Source of the DNA: a virus
Reading direction: 5' to 3' (one strand)
Virus record (IMG/VR): IMGVR_UViG_3300022929_003443
Span: 1 to 42,634 of that record
DNA length: 42,634 nucleotides
In this document: in pieces, positions 1-8,693 of the stretch
How positions within the stretch are numbered: the first letter of the stretch is position 1
Layout of the letters: the number at the start of each line of letters is the position of its first letter
Notes under the pieces: generated by a model
What the model saw: the letters and a program-made list of their open reading frames with translations, nothing else
The model's database searches: none
What the model was told of the DNA's origin: nothing
Position numbers and translations under genes: made by a program

Positions 1-102
1 TGCGAAGATTTCGATCTACAACCTACAAAAGCAATACACTTGGCCAGCAAAGACGGCAAGCCTGTCGGTGTTAGACCCTTGCTAAGATGTCTTCAAAAAT
101 AG
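1..102 (+). CDS. 3' end of an uncharacterised gene (partial)
   Basis: Frame 1 is open from the window edge for 33 codons and stops with TAG at 100-102; the tail reads ASKDGKPVGVRPLLRCLQK. No family can be assigned from so short a piece. The main support is context: it would overlap the end of the minus-strand radical SAM gene by 32 bp, and every other convergent pair in this window overlaps the same way. The other two plus frames are also open for more than 20 codons here, so the call is tentative. Confidence 0.35.
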   Translation, partial: CEDFDLQPTKAIHLASKDGKPVGVRPLLRCLQK

Positions 103-1165
103 GATCTAAGTCGTATATACTTGTTCCCCTTATGCTGTCTAGCCATCCGTTGTATCTTTTATAATTTTTTACTTCATTAGGATTGTATTTGGACACATGT
201 AAATGTTTGATTGCTTGTTCAGCTGTAGGATGATTAAACTTTTTTAAATAAGCAATTTTCTTTTGTTTAATATCATCAGGAATACAATCAAGTTTTCCAG
301 GCACACCATACATAGGACTCATGTTAACTTTTTCAGCAGGGAATTGTAAGAAATATTCAAACCAATCTTCGATTATAGCAAAACTGTTTGTTTGTACTAC
401 CATTTGAATACTATAATCTTCTGCTATAGAAATAATCTTTGGGATGTTTTTTTCAACTTTGTGCCACTCGGCACCAGTTCTTATATATTCATATGCTTTT
501 CCTGCTGCATCAATACTTAAATTTACATGAATATCTTTAAATTTCTCAACACGGTTCATCCAAGGCTTATTAATACTTGTACAATTAGTTGTATAATTTA
601 ACCGTGTTGTTTCGTTCATTCCTTTTTCAATTAGATAATCTAATATAGGAAACATGCGTTTATTAACTGTAGGCTCGCCGCCTAATATAGCCAAGCATTT
701 CAAGTTTGACAAATCAAAGTCCATAACATCAGTTGTATCTCTTTGCTCAATAGGATTCCAGCCATGTGCTACAAATTCTTCTTCAATCAAGCTACTACTA
801 TGCATACTACACATTCTACATTTGAGATTACAAAGATTGTCAGGACGGTAATCAAGTTTGTTGAGAACATCAATTTCATACCAGTTCAAATCTAAATCTC
901 TATCTATGTAATTTCTAGCTGACTTTATACCATGCTGTTCTGTCTGAATACATTCCTCACAAGTTTTACTAATAACTGACATATCATGATTTTCCATTGC
1001 AGTTTTAATATTATCAAGATATTCACTTGTGTGATAATCACCTACTGCTCCGGTAAATTTATCACCTTTCCATTCACAGCAAGGACTAATACCGCCACCG
1101 CCATATGTACCTCCATATTGAGCTGTAGTCCACGGTGCGTAACAATATGGATTATTTTTTGCCAT
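71..1165 (-). CDS. Radical SAM protein with N-terminal twitch (half-SPASM) segment
   Basis: This 364-residue protein carries the [4Fe-4S]/SAM motif CNLKCRMC (C112, C116, C119) and the SAM-binding GGEP turn (LGGEPT near residue 162). Ahead of the barrel lie C8 (CYAPW), C29-C30 (PCC) and C69/C72 (CEEC). This spacing recurs in seven other proteins here and would suit an auxiliary cluster. The layout matches my memory of 'twitch domain-containing radical SAM proteins', whose reactions are mostly unknown. The ATG at 1165 overlaps the upstream stop as TAATG, which supports the start. It is the last gene of the long minus-strand block and converges on a gene entering from the left edge. The substrate is unknown; a peptide, sugar or base are all possible. 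Confidence 0.88.
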   Translation of the reverse strand: MAKNNPYCYAPWTTAQYGGTYGGGGISPCCEWKGDKFTGAVGDYHTSEYLDNIKTAMENHDMSVISKTCEECIQTEQHGIKSARNYIDRDLDLNWYEIDVLNKLDYRPDNLCNLKCRMCSMHSSSLIEEEFVAHGWNPIEQRDTTDVMDFDLSNLKCLAILGGEPTVNKRMFPILDYLIEKGMNETTRLNYTTNCTSINKPWMNRVEKFKDIHVNLSIDAAGKAYEYIRTGAEWHKVEKNIPKIISIAEDYSIQMVVQTNSFAIIEDWFEYFLQFPAEKVNMSPMYGVPGKLDCIPDDIKQKKIAYLKKFNHPTAEQAIKHLHVSKYNPNEVKNYKRYNGWLDSIRGTSIYDLDPIFEDILARV

Positions 1166-2190
1166 TAATAATAAATTATATTACCTTTTCTTTGCCACTG
1201 CTTGCTGTATGTATAGGAATATTTTAAACAATCGCCTGCGGCTGTAGTATACACAGCGTCTTTATCAAATATAGGAGATCCTTTTCCAACACATAAAGAT
1301 ATCAAAGGCCATGAGTATGATTGATTTGTTTTATATCCAAATCTTTTCCATATAATATCACTCCACTGCTGCGTAATTTCTTCTCCAGGATATGTTGTAC
1401 ATCCAATAAAACTAAAATCAAACCCTTGAGTTAAAATATAATTTAACACAGCGCCTCCATGCATTCCTATGTGGAAATGTTTTGTGTTCCATGATCCTAA
1501 ATCAATACCATCTGGAAAATGTTCTTCACCGTCTTCAGTGTGTGCTAATGTTAAATAGACAATAGGAGCAGTAACTACTGCCAATTCATGTTTATCTACA
1601 GACGGATTACAGAAAAAATGTGTTGCTAAAAATTCTTTAATATGTAAATCACTTGGAAGTAATTTCATTATAGAAAACCGTGCTTTTCCAGAAGTTTGCA
1701 TAGGAGCATGATGTAAAATTGTTTCTATTCTTTCTTGAACTGCTGTTGGTATTACAATAGAACTATCAAAAACTTTAAAGTTTCTACGATTATCCCAATC
1801 AGAATTGATTTCACCTGGTCCATCTTGAAGACCTTGTTTCAGCAGTTCTATAGCATTTACAACAGTTATTTTTGACTGTTCATTTATACTTGCGTTTTCA
1901 AACATTTCTAAAATAAGCACTTTTAAGATATCATACATTTCTAATTCAACATGAATTGATTTAAGTTGTAAAGTGTCTCCTAAGTAAAAAACTTTTACAA
2001 GATGATCAATAGCCAATGTGTCATTTGATTGAATACAGGTGCTCAGTGCTTGAACAATATATTGAACATCTCTTACACATTTCTTATATTCTGTTGTTCT
2101 ATTAGGATAATTTTCTCTTACTTTCGCTTGGATAATCTTTCCTAATTCTTTCTTTTTGTTACGTAATAATGTTACAGCATTCCAATCCAT
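1165..2190 (-). CDS. Nitroreductase-like flavoprotein with phage-structural-type N-terminus
   Basis: I place the start at ATG 2190 (341 aa). It forms TAATG with the upstream stop and has GGAG 7 nt upstream; a longer frame from 2226 would run back into the previous gene. Residues of about 118-341 resemble the nitroreductase/FMN fold: an ILHHAPMQTSGKARFSIMKL segment, an IGMHGGAVLNYILTQGFDFS helix, a conserved glycine/cysteine turn and PLISLCVGKG. The N-terminal ~105 residues contain YPNRTTEYKKCVRDVQYIVQ, which resembles a helical domain I recall from structural proteins of marine T4-like phages (YP..Y..KC.RD..YI). The flavin reductase role is inferred from fold only. A nitroreductase-type domain joined to a phage-type helical domain is unusual. 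Both calls rest on pattern recall and need a profile search. Confidence 0.6.
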   Translation of the reverse strand: MDWNAVTLLRNKKKELGKIIQAKVRENYPNRTTEYKKCVRDVQYIVQALSTCIQSNDTLAIDHLVKVFYLGDTLQLKSIHVELEMYDILKVLILEMFENASINEQSKITVVNAIELLKQGLQDGPGEINSDWDNRRNFKVFDSSIVIPTAVQERIETILHHAPMQTSGKARFSIMKLLPSDLHIKEFLATHFFCNPSVDKHELAVVTAPIVYLTLAHTEDGEEHFPDGIDLGSWNTKHFHIGMHGGAVLNYILTQGFDFSFIGCTTYPGEEITQQWSDIIWKRFGYKTNQSYSWPLISLCVGKGSPIFDKDAVYTTAAGDCLKYSYTYSKQWQRKGNIIYY

Positions 2191-3338
2191 TACAATTCTC
2201 CAACATGCCAACCTACTGTTTTCCATGTATCACAGTTTCTGTACTGGTCTGTCATTGATACATGCGACTTTAACATATTTATATGGCTGGGAGTGTTGGC
2301 CTTTTCGATAATGTTGTACAATTCTACAATCTGTTCTGATTCTTCTTGTGTATACTTTGATAGGTCAATATTTTTTATATCGATATTTGCTTGATTTCTA
2401 ATTTCAATAGGTGTATTATCAAGATTATACCAAGGTGCTCCGTTGAGCCAACTAAACCCAACTTTGAATCTATCTTGATAATTGGTATACTCTTTGAAAA
2501 ATTTAATACTATCAGCTAAATTTAAAATATTTAAGTTATGAGGAACAATAGCAAACTCACATGTTAACCATGGATACTTTTTAAGTATGTCAATTTTTTC
2601 AAGTGCTTCGTTCCATTTTAACGGCCAACGCAAGTATTCGTAAAAGTTTTTTCCGCTGCCATCAATGCTGTAATTAATGTGTAAATGATCAAATGCTTCT
2701 AGTTTTTGTATTTGTTCTTCTGTAAAACTACCGTTTGTAGTAATGTTTAAGCCTGGCAAAGACTTTCCGCTGTTAAGCAAAGCATCGATCATTCTATCAA
2801 AATGTACATTTATAAATGGTTCGCCGCCTGTAATTTCTAATTTTCTAATGTTATCGGCTCTGTCTACAATATCATTGATTATATTTCTATACCAAGTTTT
2901 ACTTTTTGACCAGTCATGTTTTTTAGTTACAAGTTTGTATAGATCAGGATCATCTATACTACTAGTCATAGCTTTGTATTGTTTTTCAATCAAACTACTT
3001 CTACTAGCATTACATATTCTACAGGCTGTATTACACTGATTACCAAAAGTAATCATAATATGTTCTATGCCTTTGTCGACTTTGCCTTCGTAATAAGCGT
3101 TGCGTTTTTGTCGCATACTTTTTGCGCCATTATCTTCTTGCCGCCAGCAAAAATCACATCCACTTACACGCTCTCCTGAATCTAATCGATTTTTAAAATC
3201 TTCGAGCCAACTACTTTTTAAATATTCTTCAAAGTTTTCAACTTCTGGTCGTTCGCCAACATACTGACAGCATGGGCCTAGATTACCTCTGCTATCAAAA
3301 TGTATTTGTTTGTAAGGTTCGCTACACTTTGTATTCAT
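2190..3338 (-). CDS. Radical SAM protein with N-terminal twitch segment
   Basis: The 382-residue protein has N-terminal C5, C23-C24 (GPCC) and C61/C64 (CDFC), then the radical SAM motif CNTACRIC (C102, C106, C109) and TGGEPF, in the same order as the other twitch proteins of the window. I chose ATG 3338, which overlaps the upstream TGA as ATGA; the frame extends to 3398 but would overlap the methyltransferase gene by 64 bp and add a non-conserved leader. The DNFCWRQE-type sequence after the second cysteine pair (C-x2-C-W-R-Q-E) recurs as CWHNE and CYKEE in paralogs. The substrate is unknown. The gene lies between a methyltransferase-like and a nitroreductase-like gene in one co-directional string. 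Confidence 0.87.
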   Translation of the reverse strand: MNTKCSEPYKQIHFDSRGNLGPCCQYVGERPEVENFEEYLKSSWLEDFKNRLDSGERVSGCDFCWRQEDNGAKSMRQKRNAYYEGKVDKGIEHIMITFGNQCNTACRICNASRSSLIEKQYKAMTSSIDDPDLYKLVTKKHDWSKSKTWYRNIINDIVDRADNIRKLEITGGEPFINVHFDRMIDALLNSGKSLPGLNITTNGSFTEEQIQKLEAFDHLHINYSIDGSGKNFYEYLRWPLKWNEALEKIDILKKYPWLTCEFAIVPHNLNILNLADSIKFFKEYTNYQDRFKVGFSWLNGAPWYNLDNTPIEIRNQANIDIKNIDLSKYTQEESEQIVELYNIIEKANTPSHINMLKSHVSMTDQYRNCDTWKTVGWHVGEL

Positions 3339-4060
3339 TCTAAACCGTTTGTTACTAAGTAATATTGCGGAGTATCTGCAATTGGAAAATCGTCCCAAGT
3401 ATACACTATTTTAAAATACTTGTTTATAACTTTATTTTTATATGTAAGATAATCTACAAGTGATTTACTATTATAATCGTACCTACAAAAAGCCATCCTA
3501 TCTTTACCTGTCCACAATACTTTGATTTGTTTTGTGTGAATAAATTCTGAAAGCACTAGTAGCCTGCAAATTGCTTGATTCGGGTTACAGTCGTCTAATA
3601 CAATAATTAATTCATTACTACCTGTTTCTAACAAATGTTCAAATACCTGCTTCATATTTTTAGTATTACAATCCACTCTAGCATAGTCAATAGAATCTGT
3701 TATTTGATTTTTAATATCATTGTAGTCTTTTTCAAAAACTGTAGCGTTTATTGTATTGTTTGTAAATTCGTTTAAATTATTTTCTAAATCATCTATGCTT
3801 TTAGGAAACTTTTCGTACAAAGTATATTTGGATAATTCATGAAAATTTTCTGTAAGATAAAATTTTAAACCTTTGATGTTGTTGTGAATCCATGCAGCCC
3901 ACGCACCTGTAGCTGTACCCAGCTCGAGTATATTTTTGCTATTCATTGCTGCTAAGATTTCTCTTTCAACTATAGCATCCTCAGCAGAACTCATAATCAA
4001 TTTAAATTCAGGATTTTCTTTCCCTAGTTTATCTTCATATCTAAAGATGTTTTTGTTCAC
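3335..4060 (-). CDS. Class I SAM-dependent methyltransferase-like protein
   Basis: The protein is 241 residues. Residues 44-52 read ILELGTATG, a good motif I (SAM-binding glycine loop) of class I methyltransferases, followed by a predicted Rossmann pattern and a later VLDDCNP segment at the position of a substrate-side strand. The start is GTG at 4060, since no ATG lies near the N-terminus; AGGA sits 8 nt upstream of the GTG. It overlaps the end of the oxygenase gene by 20 bp and is coupled by ATGA to the radical SAM gene downstream. The acceptor cannot be predicted. Some proteins with this fold in glycan loci act on sugars, but that is only contextual. Confidence 0.65.
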   Translation of the reverse strand: MNKNIFRYEDKLGKENPEFKLIMSSAEDAIVEREILAAMNSKNILELGTATGAWAAWIHNNIKGLKFYLTENFHELSKYTLYEKFPKSIDDLENNLNEFTNNTINATVFEKDYNDIKNQITDSIDYARVDCNTKNMKQVFEHLLETGSNELIIVLDDCNPNQAICRLLVLSEFIHTKQIKVLWTGKDRMAFCRYDYNSKSLVDYLTYKNKVINKYFKIVYTWDDFPIADTPQYYLVTNGLE

Positions 4061-4934
4061 TACGCCATTCCTGTAATAAATCCTCGTCTAGTTCAATCAT
4101 AAATGTCATCAACAATCCCATTTTGCTGTTCCACTTTTTTCGAGGTTCTGTATTTAATGATCCTTCATTTGTAGCATGTAATTGTACAGCATCAAAAATA
4201 CAAGGTGAGCCAGTTTTCCAATCAAATACACTTTCTGCGTTAAGTCCTGCTAATCGTTTATAAGGAGTATTCATATATTTTTTATGAAACTCTTTGTCAA
4301 ACGGTTCATTGCTCTGTGGCATTGGATCTCCGTTGCGATCATAAAATTGTAAATGACTGTAATCGGTTACAATTTCATAAATGCTGGCAATATTTTTTAC
4401 TTCGGCTCCACCGTTGTATACTTTTGCCCAACCAATATCACGCTGTTCAAAAAACACAATTTGACCGCCATCTTCTTCGTCAAGATGGGTGCCAATCCAC
4501 AGTGGTGTAATTATATTCTTCCAAGTTGTGTATTTGCGTTGTGGATGATTCAATGGCACATTTTCGCACATGCCTTTGTAGCCTTTTTCACGCATAGCAT
4601 CTTGGTGTAGTCCATACTGTTGTGGAGTAATAAAATAATTACCACCAATTGTAGGAGATTTTTCTGCCACCGGTCCTAGTACACTATCAAATTTTTCTTT
4701 ATATCGTTTGTAAATAACTTCCATATCAACATCAATAATAACAGTGCCGTTGCGATTTAATCTTGGTTTGTTATAATCTGCTGTAAAGGCATTTTTCCAT
4801 AGCCAATCTAATTCGTCTTTGTCAAACAAATCATCTACACAATCTGCTTTACTACTATGTCTACGTACATTTTCAATGGCTATTGGATGGTCCATTGGCA
4901 ACATATAAAATCCCGGTTCGTCAGGTGTACTCAT
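4041..4934 (-). CDS. Putative Fe(II)/2-oxoglutarate-dependent oxygenase
   Basis: The 297-residue protein shows a likely double-stranded beta-helix iron site: H110-x-D112 in YGLHQDA, and a distal H253 in FDAVQLHATN. A basic residue about 12 positions later (R265 or K266/K267) could bind 2-oxoglutarate. Known enzymes of this type hydroxylate or otherwise oxidise a bound substrate using O2 and 2-oxoglutarate. The substrate here is unknown. The gene overlaps the upstream radical SAM gene by 14 bp and the downstream methyltransferase gene by 20 bp, so the three are probably co-translated. Cupin-like or phytanoyl-CoA hydroxylase-like relatives remain possible, because only the metal triad is clear. 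Confidence 0.6.
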   Translation of the reverse strand: MSTPDEPGFYMLPMDHPIAIENVRRHSSKADCVDDLFDKDELDWLWKNAFTADYNKPRLNRNGTVIIDVDMEVIYKRYKEKFDSVLGPVAEKSPTIGGNYFITPQQYGLHQDAMREKGYKGMCENVPLNHPQRKYTTWKNIITPLWIGTHLDEEDGGQIVFFEQRDIGWAKVYNGGAEVKNIASIYEIVTDYSHLQFYDRNGDPMPQSNEPFDKEFHKKYMNTPYKRLAGLNAESVFDWKTGSPCIFDAVQLHATNEGSLNTEPRKKWNSKMGLLMTFMIELDEDLLQEWRSEQKHL

Positions 4935-5997
4935 AATGTTCCTCCATATATTTGTATAGTTCCATATTTACATCTTTTAATTGTAAACCAGTCACTTTGT
5001 CTATATTATAAGTGAAATCAATAAATTTGTCAAATAAATTGTTTTGCTCAATACTTTTGTAATACTTTATGTTGTAATCGTCTTTAATAACATTTAAGTA
5101 TTCTTGCGGTAAAACATGTACGCTTAAAAATTCTGGAACAACAAGAAGACTGCTGTAATGTTTAAAACCTAAATCCGTAGCATATTGTTTTACACGTTTC
5201 ATATCATGTAAATTATAAGCCTGTACTGTGCTGTAAACCGCCATATCAACACTGGTATTAGCACTGTACTCTGCCCATTGTTTGGTCACAGCATCTACTG
5301 TGTTCCATGTTTTACCATGCCGCACGTAGTCGTTTACAAGCTCTACACCGTCAATGCTTAGTTCAATTGTGACAGCTTTGAACTGGTCCAAATACTTTAG
5401 CCATTTGTTTGGAAAAAATGTACAGTTAGTGTTGAGTTCAAGTTCAATATTACCAATTACGTTTTTGTCTGCTAAGTATTCAAATAATTGTTTTGTTTCT
5501 GGTGTAATAAAAGGTTCACCACCCAAATACTTGATTTTTTTAAGTTTGCTAAGATCTACATCAGCAAAAATACTTGGCACACTTATCTCAGGCTGTACAA
5601 CAGTATGATGATATTTTTTCAGTTGAGAATTTTGCTCTACTAATTTATTCCACAATGTGCTGTAAGTTGGCGCACACATTTTACATGCTAGATTACATTT
5701 ATTGCTTAAACTGATTTCAATGTATTCAAGATCAGTTGTGCCTGAAAAGTTTTCGTTCATTTGTTCACGTAAACTGTTGTGTCCACGCTGTTCTTCTTTC
5801 ATACATTTTTTACAACCGTCTGCCCATCCGTCAGTCATATCATATATAACACCTTGATAAAAATCACTTTGTTTGTAATCAGTAAAACTGGTTTGTGTAA
5901 TATCTACGTGAGGAAAGTTGTTAAACCTACAACAAGGACGCCAACTGCCTGCGACAGTTATACACATATGGTTGTTTAAAGCATTACAAACTGGCAT
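4921..5997 (-). CDS. Radical SAM protein with N-terminal twitch segment
   Basis: The 358-residue protein has N-terminal C4 and C12, C22-C23 (RPCC), C62/C65 (CKKC), then radical SAM CNLACKMC (C101, C105, C108) and LGGEPF. It has the same order and spacing as the other seven twitch proteins, with the MKEEQRGHNSLRE segment after the second cysteine pair typical of this set. Start ATG 5997 overlaps the SGNH gene upstream by 14 bp; the ribosome site is weak (AAAAGAAA). An oxygenase and a methyltransferase follow it. The reaction is unknown. Confidence 0.87.
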   Translation of the reverse strand: MPVCNALNNHMCITVAGSWRPCCRFNNFPHVDITQTSFTDYKQSDFYQGVIYDMTDGWADGCKKCMKEEQRGHNSLREQMNENFSGTTDLEYIEISLSNKCNLACKMCAPTYSTLWNKLVEQNSQLKKYHHTVVQPEISVPSIFADVDLSKLKKIKYLGGEPFITPETKQLFEYLADKNVIGNIELELNTNCTFFPNKWLKYLDQFKAVTIELSIDGVELVNDYVRHGKTWNTVDAVTKQWAEYSANTSVDMAVYSTVQAYNLHDMKRVKQYATDLGFKHYSSLLVVPEFLSVHVLPQEYLNVIKDDYNIKYYKSIEQNNLFDKFIDFTYNIDKVTGLQLKDVNMELYKYMEEHYEYT

Positions 5998-6613
5998 TTT
6001 CTTTTACCCAGTTAGCTGTCCATTCTAACCCCTCTTTTCCAAAATGAGTGCCAGCTTGCCACCATTTTTTACACTGTTCTTTTCCTAGTATATCTTCTAA
6101 ACATGGCAAGTCTAACTTACGTTCTTTGCCCTCTGTTTGAAGATAACAAAAATCAGTATTATTTTTTATGTATTCATAACTAAGTTTATATTCAAGTTGA
6201 AATGCTTCGTCGTTCATAACTTTATAATATGCTTTAGCTAGGTCAATTGTTTCTTGCTTGGTTGTTAAATCAGCAGACTGCGAAACACTTTGAATAGTTG
6301 CTATTTGTACATCATTGTACACACTATGATCAAATTGTTTAATATTATTTTTTTGTTTTAGATGGGTTGTCCAATCAACATTATCGTTCCAATATGTTAT
6401 TCTTTCAGGCCTTGTAATTTGAAATACATATTTGTCAGCTGGATTATTTTGTTTTACCCAGTTTAATAAATGTATTTGGAATAGTAAACTGCTTCCTGCT
6501 ACAGCATAATTTTCAACTCTGTAGTCAGTGTCTAACAATTGCGGCCAACTTAAATAATTATCAATTTGTCCAACACCGTGTGTCCAACTACATCCAAAAA
6601 TTGCTAGTTTCAT
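5984..6613 (-). CDS. SGNH-hydrolase-like protein (tandem copy 2)
   Basis: The 209-residue protein begins MKLAIFGCSW, with GCS in place of the usual GDS and S9 as the putative nucleophile. It has an AGSS segment (block II) near residue 40 and GTHFGKEG near residue 190, where SGNH enzymes keep the catalytic Asp/His. SGNH hydrolases are esterases or acyl-/acetyl-hydrolases, and several act on glycans. The neighbour upstream (6610-7245) is a paralog with the same GCSW start, AGSS block and C-terminal W-T-A-x-W, so this is a tandem duplication. The ATG at 6613 overlaps the copy 1 stop as ATGA. The block V motif is weak, so an inactive or altered enzyme is possible. Confidence 0.6.
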   Translation of the reverse strand: MKLAIFGCSWTHGVGQIDNYLSWPQLLDTDYRVENYAVAGSSLLFQIHLLNWVKQNNPADKYVFQITRPERITYWNDNVDWTTHLKQKNNIKQFDHSVYNDVQIATIQSVSQSADLTTKQETIDLAKAYYKVMNDEAFQLEYKLSYEYIKNNTDFCYLQTEGKERKLDLPCLEDILGKEQCKKWWQAGTHFGKEGLEWTANWVKENASL

Positions 6614-7245
6614 ATATTATCCAATATCCAATCTGCTGTCCACTGACTGCCTTGTTTGTTAAAGTGCTGGCCTTCATCAGCAACAAACTTATCACCAACT
6701 ATATCCATTAGTACAGGCACACCGCCAATTTTACATACGTCTTCGTTATGGAAGTATACAAAGTCAGTTTTGTTTTTTACATATTCAACAACTGCTTTAT
6801 ACTCAGTTCTGTGAATATTTTTATTAATGTACTTATAGTACAAACTGGCAAAATCGTGCTTATCTGGATACTTCCAGAAACTGTCTTTTTTAGAAAGATT
6901 TAGATGTCCAGGAGTGATACAAATAAAATTTCTATATATGTCTCCACTACGATCTAATTCTCTATAATTAACATATTGCTTTAGATATTTTCCATAATTT
7001 AATTGGTCATTAAAGTATGTTAATCTATGAGGTGATGTAATTTGAAAAATTATTTTATCATATGAATCATGTCTACACACATCGTCCATTAGGTATGCTT
7101 GAAAACTTAAACTACTTCCTGCTAATGCCCAATTATCAACCTGCCAGCTTGGATTAGCATCTGCTAGTGCTTTAGGCCAACAATAAGCATTATCTACTGG
7201 GCCAATTCCTTGTGACCAGCTACAGCCAAAAGTTGCTATTTTCAT
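6610..7245 (-). CDS. SGNH-hydrolase-like protein (tandem copy 1)
   Basis: The 211-residue paralog of the next gene starts MKIATFGCSW with S9 as candidate nucleophile. It shares the ALAGSSLSFQAYLMD block, an ITSPHRLTYFND segment (ITRPERITYWND in copy 2) and the GQHFNKQGSQWTADW end. Unlike classical GDSL esterases it has GCSW; the H in GQHF is the likely catalytic histidine. It overlaps the B12-type radical SAM gene by four bases (ATGA). The divergence between the copies suggests an old duplication with separate substrates. Esterase or deacetylase activity on a glycan is an inference from family and context. Confidence 0.6.
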   Translation of the reverse strand: MKIATFGCSWSQGIGPVDNAYCWPKALADANPSWQVDNWALAGSSLSFQAYLMDDVCRHDSYDKIIFQITSPHRLTYFNDQLNYGKYLKQYVNYRELDRSGDIYRNFICITPGHLNLSKKDSFWKYPDKHDFASLYYKYINKNIHRTEYKAVVEYVKNKTDFVYFHNEDVCKIGGVPVLMDIVGDKFVADEGQHFNKQGSQWTADWILDNI

Positions 7246-8693
7246 GCTACTTCCGTAAGTTTATTTTGTATTTCGGCTTCTTTTTTCATAAACATCCAAG
7301 ACTTTTTCTGTCCTGTTAGTTCTTTAATCAAGTCGTTTACTTCTTTAAATCTTCTGTTACGAGTTTCTAGATCGTTGCCTTTATAACTCCAATCAACTTC
7401 GTCATTGTAATAATCCAAGTCATCTTTGATTTCTTGCCATAACGGTTGTGTTTCATCTAACATTAATGTATTAGCAAAGCTAAACCATATAAGAGGTGTT
7501 TTACCGTCATCTGCTTTACTGGTTGCCCAACCAAGATCATAAATTTTTCTTACAGTGTCTAGAGTTTGCTGATGATCTTCTTCAGTTTCAGTAGGCCATC
7601 CTACAATCATCATAAGTGTACTAGGTATCTTGTACTTTTGTAACATCTCTAGACAGAACCACATGTCTTCGTCTGTGAATTTTTTCTTCATGTCATAGCG
7701 TATTTTTTGTACAAAACTTTCCATGCCAATTTCAACTTCTTCGCAGCCAGCTTCTTTCATCATTCGATACCATTCTTCTGGAAACTGTCTTTTGCTGCGT
7801 ATAATCCATTGGCTTACCCAAGTAAAATCATCGTTGTATGTTTTACGATATTCACTGAGTCCTTCTAGCAGTGTTTTAAATGCTTTCATACTGCCATTAA
7901 TCAAACTGTCAGTAAACCTAAATGTTTCTCTGTCATATTTTTCTCTAACAGTTATAATTTCTTTAGCAATGCTTTCGCCTGAACGGAACGTGTACTTGGG
8001 CCATATTTCGTAAACATTACAGAATGTACAGCGTTTTACACAGCCTCTGCTGCCAGTCACATACACAGGCTTTTTGAACTTTAATTCGTGATACTGACTC
8101 CAATCAATGTCGTCATAATTTGGTATTTCCACTGTGTTTAAATCTTCAAGTTGTGTAGCATCTTTGTTGATACCAGGAGCATCGTAGTTGCCTGCCATGA
8201 GATCCAGTATTGCTTGTTCACCATCACCCCAAACATAGAAATCAATCATACCATTGTCAAGATATTGTTTAGTTCTGTGAGTAACCTCGGCGCCGCCCCA
8301 AACGATTTTCGTGTCAGGCATTTCGTGCCTAAGTCTATAACTAAGTATTGTAGCTATAGCTCTACTATAACTGCTCAACATGCTCATACCAATAAACTTA
8401 GGGTTAAGCAGTTTGAACTCCTCCATCCATTGGTCAATTACATATTCATACTTGGTTAGTATTTCGTCTCTAAAAAAATCGTTGTCGTCAATGTCTTTTT
8501 TGAACACACGATCATTTTCAAAGAAATATTGTTTATCTCCATGCTTTTCAAATTCTCTAAACAATCTAATGTTGAGATCTAATACTTTACAACTATACCC
8601 TGACTTTTCCAATGTGGCTTTTAACACAGCTGGTCCAACCGTAGGAGCATCTGGATTAATCTTAGGTATAATACAAAGCAGCATGTCAAGCAT
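7242..8693 (-). CDS. Radical SAM protein of the cobalamin-binding (B12) class
   Basis: The protein is about 483 residues. An N-terminal Rossmann-like half (residues ~1-170, with LLCIIPKINPDAPTVGPAVL, a GMSMLSS turn and IVWGGAEVT) matches the B12-binding domain that precedes many radical SAM enzymes. The barrel motif RGCVKRCTFC follows (C218, C222, C225), and then GWPTETEED typical of this class. The DxHxxG cobalamin lower-ligand motif is not seen, so base-off or no B12 binding is possible. Known relatives are methylases, cyclases and methylthiotransferases. Start: ATG 8693 overlaps the end of the upstream gene; TTG 8699 and ATG 8684 are alternatives. It is the only member of this class among the 19 radical SAM genes. 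Confidence 0.85.
   Translation of the reverse strand: MLDMLLCIIPKINPDAPTVGPAVLKATLEKSGYSCKVLDLNIRLFREFEKHGDKQYFFENDRVFKKDIDDNDFFRDEILTKYEYVIDQWMEEFKLLNPKFIGMSMLSSYSRAIATILSYRLRHEMPDTKIVWGGAEVTHRTKQYLDNGMIDFYVWGDGEQAILDLMAGNYDAPGINKDATQLEDLNTVEIPNYDDIDWSQYHELKFKKPVYVTGSRGCVKRCTFCNVYEIWPKYTFRSGESIAKEIITVREKYDRETFRFTDSLINGSMKAFKTLLEGLSEYRKTYNDDFTWVSQWIIRSKRQFPEEWYRMMKEAGCEEVEIGMESFVQKIRYDMKKKFTDEDMWFCLEMLQKYKIPSTLMMIVGWPTETEEDHQQTLDTVRKIYDLGWATSKADDGKTPLIWFSFANTLMLDETQPLWQEIKDDLDYYNDEVDWSYKGNDLETRNRRFKEVNDLIKELTGQKKSWMFMKKEAEIQNKLTEVA

Noticed and set aside
1201-2190. Phycobiliprotein-like reading of the C-x-R-D segment near the nitroreductase N-terminus
   Set aside because: The short C-V-R-D-x-x-Y-I pattern recalls phycobiliproteins, but the preceding YPN..Y..K pattern fits phage structural proteins better and no other support was seen.
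2191-2226. Upstream extension of the nitroreductase-like gene to a start at 2226
   Set aside because: It would overlap the radical SAM gene, whereas ATG 2190 gives a TAATG overlap with GGAG at good distance.
3339-3398. Twenty-residue N-terminal extension of the radical SAM gene to 3398
   Set aside because: It lies inside the methyltransferase gene; ATG 3338 gives an ATGA overlap and places the first cysteine as in paralogs.
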